Source of the DNA: Thermoplasmatales archaeon ex4484_6
GTDB taxonomy: Archaea; Thermoplasmatota; Penumbrarchaeia; Penumbrarchaeales; Penumbrarchaeaceae
DNA: 22,793 bases
Assembly (NCBI GenBank): GCA_002254385.1
Contig: NJDO01000009.1
Span: 1 to 22,793 of the forward strand
Direction: 5' to 3'
Numbering within the stretch: position 1 is the stretch's first letter; each line of letters starts with the position of its first letter. The notes under the pieces were generated by a model that did not search any database, was not told the DNA's origin, and saw nothing but the letters and a program-made list of their open reading frames with translations. Positions 22,373 to 22,793 of this stretch are shown here, in pieces. Both the position numbers and the translations under genes were made by a program.

Positions 22373-22396
22373 TGAGTCTGCTCCGATAACACTAGG

Positions 22397-22407
22397 TATT
22401 ATTTAAT
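22397..22407 (-). promoter_or_regulatory. TATA box of aIF5B
   Basis: ATTAAATAATA predicts a transcript start near 22376, giving a leader of about 16 bases that just contains the SD. Confidence 0.55.
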
Positions 22408-22481
22408 GATTTGAAATCGGAAGGGATTTCCCTCAGGCAGGTTGAGCTCCGCGTTGATTGTTGTTACAATAGCAGAAAAAG

Positions 22482-22490
22482 GATAAATAT
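22482..22490 (+). promoter_or_regulatory. TATA box of the last, AT-rich gene
   Basis: GATAAATAT predicts a start near 22511 and a leader of about 25 bases ending in a strong SD. This spacing supports 22536 over 22506 as the translation start. Confidence 0.5.
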
Positions 22491-22522
22491 GGGTCAAATC
22501 CATTTATGAAAGACATCTTCGT

Positions 22523-22528
22523 GGAGGT
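22523..22528 (+). promoter_or_regulatory. SD of the last gene
   Basis: GGAGGT, within GGAGGTTGAT, stands seven bases before ATG 22536. Confidence 0.6.
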
Positions 22529-22535
22529 TGATTGG

Positions 22536-22793
22536 ATGAAGAAAGAAATAGAAGGGAGGTGGTATGCAGATGGATCTGTTGGGAAGTATTATGTTCCTGG
22601 ATTTACAATTGAGTATAGAATGAAAGAGGGAGCTCAGAACAAAGTCATCCGCCCATTCGGTAAACACGATATAGCATTGCACATAGATGACGGATGCATG
22701 GGTGGGGGAGAAGCTATTCCATATCAAGAAACAAATTATGTTACTTTTAAAGGAGTTCATGGACCTGATAATGACATATATGATATTAAATGG
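22536..22793 (+). CDS. 5' part of an unknown, AT-rich gene that leaves the window
   Basis: The frame is open from the start to the window edge, giving 86 codons with no stop. The product begins MKKEIEGRWYADGSVGKYYV, is rich in Gly, Tyr and Lys, and contains HDIALHIDDGCMGGGEAI. It has no signal peptide or membrane segment. I do not recognise a family. The in-frame ATG at 22506 would add ten residues, but a strong SD and the TATA spacing favour 22536. Codon use differs from the neighbours: TAT, AAT, AAA, GAA and ATA are common, whereas most genes here prefer TAC, AAC, AAG, GAG and ATC. That suggests a recent arrival or an accessory gene. It is divergent from aIF5B. Confidence 0.7.
   Translation, partial: MKKEIEGRWYADGSVGKYYVPGFTIEYRMKEGAQNKVIRPFGKHDIALHIDDGCMGGGEAIPYQETNYVTFKGVHGPDNDIYDIKW

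Noticed and set aside
1..22793. CRISPR array, insertion sequence or inteins
   Set aside because: No regularly spaced direct repeats, transposase-like product or terminal repeats were seen, and aIF5B, a common intein host class, reads through without interruption.

Overview
The window is almost certainly archaeal and euryarchaeal. The best guess is a Thermoplasmatota lineage with a fairly GC-rich genome. This rests on gene content: aIF5B, an aMBF1-type zinc-ribbon/HTH protein, archaeal TrmI, type-4 uracil-DNA glycosylase, NAD-dependent aspartate dehydrogenase and a secreted peptidase carrying Ig/PKD-like repeats. It also rests on gene signals: TATA boxes about 25 bases before the expected transcript start, Shine-Dalgarno (SD) sites of the GGAGGTGATC type, several near-leaderless starts, and a preference for AGG/AGA arginine codons. 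The phylum assignment is inference, because no rRNA gene is present. I see no tRNA, rRNA, CRISPR array or insertion sequence.

Left part (1-12531). A possible gene tail is followed by a two-gene redox unit: a polytopic NapH-like iron-sulfur protein and a membrane-anchored thioredoxin. A large surface-anchored CocE/S15 peptidase converges on that unit. Next come an RCK/Usp regulator and a CPA2 cation/proton antiporter as an operon, then a convergent amino-acid permease fused to an EIIA-like domain and an unrecognised secreted membrane protein. A 610-base gap follows. It holds several hairpins, a clear minus-strand terminator, a 41-codon ORF and a TATA box that can be read in both directions.

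Middle part (12532-19017). tRNA m1A methyltransferase TrmI converges on a small TPR gene that has no usable ATG, GTG or TTG; an ACG sits exactly where the start should be. Divergent from the TPR gene is a run of aspartate dehydrogenase, an 838-residue unknown protein, a 391-residue unknown protein coupled by a TTGA overlap, and type-4 uracil-DNA glycosylase.

Right part (19018-22793). A minus-strand information-processing block contains aIF5B, aMBF1 and a family-2 glycosyltransferase. Divergent from aIF5B is the 5' part of an AT-rich unknown gene that leaves the window.

The layout is compact, with short 3' overlaps and start-stop overlaps. The most interesting items are the transmembrane thiol-redox pair, the ACG-start TPR gene, the unknown 838/391-residue pair, and the structured gap upstream of TrmI.
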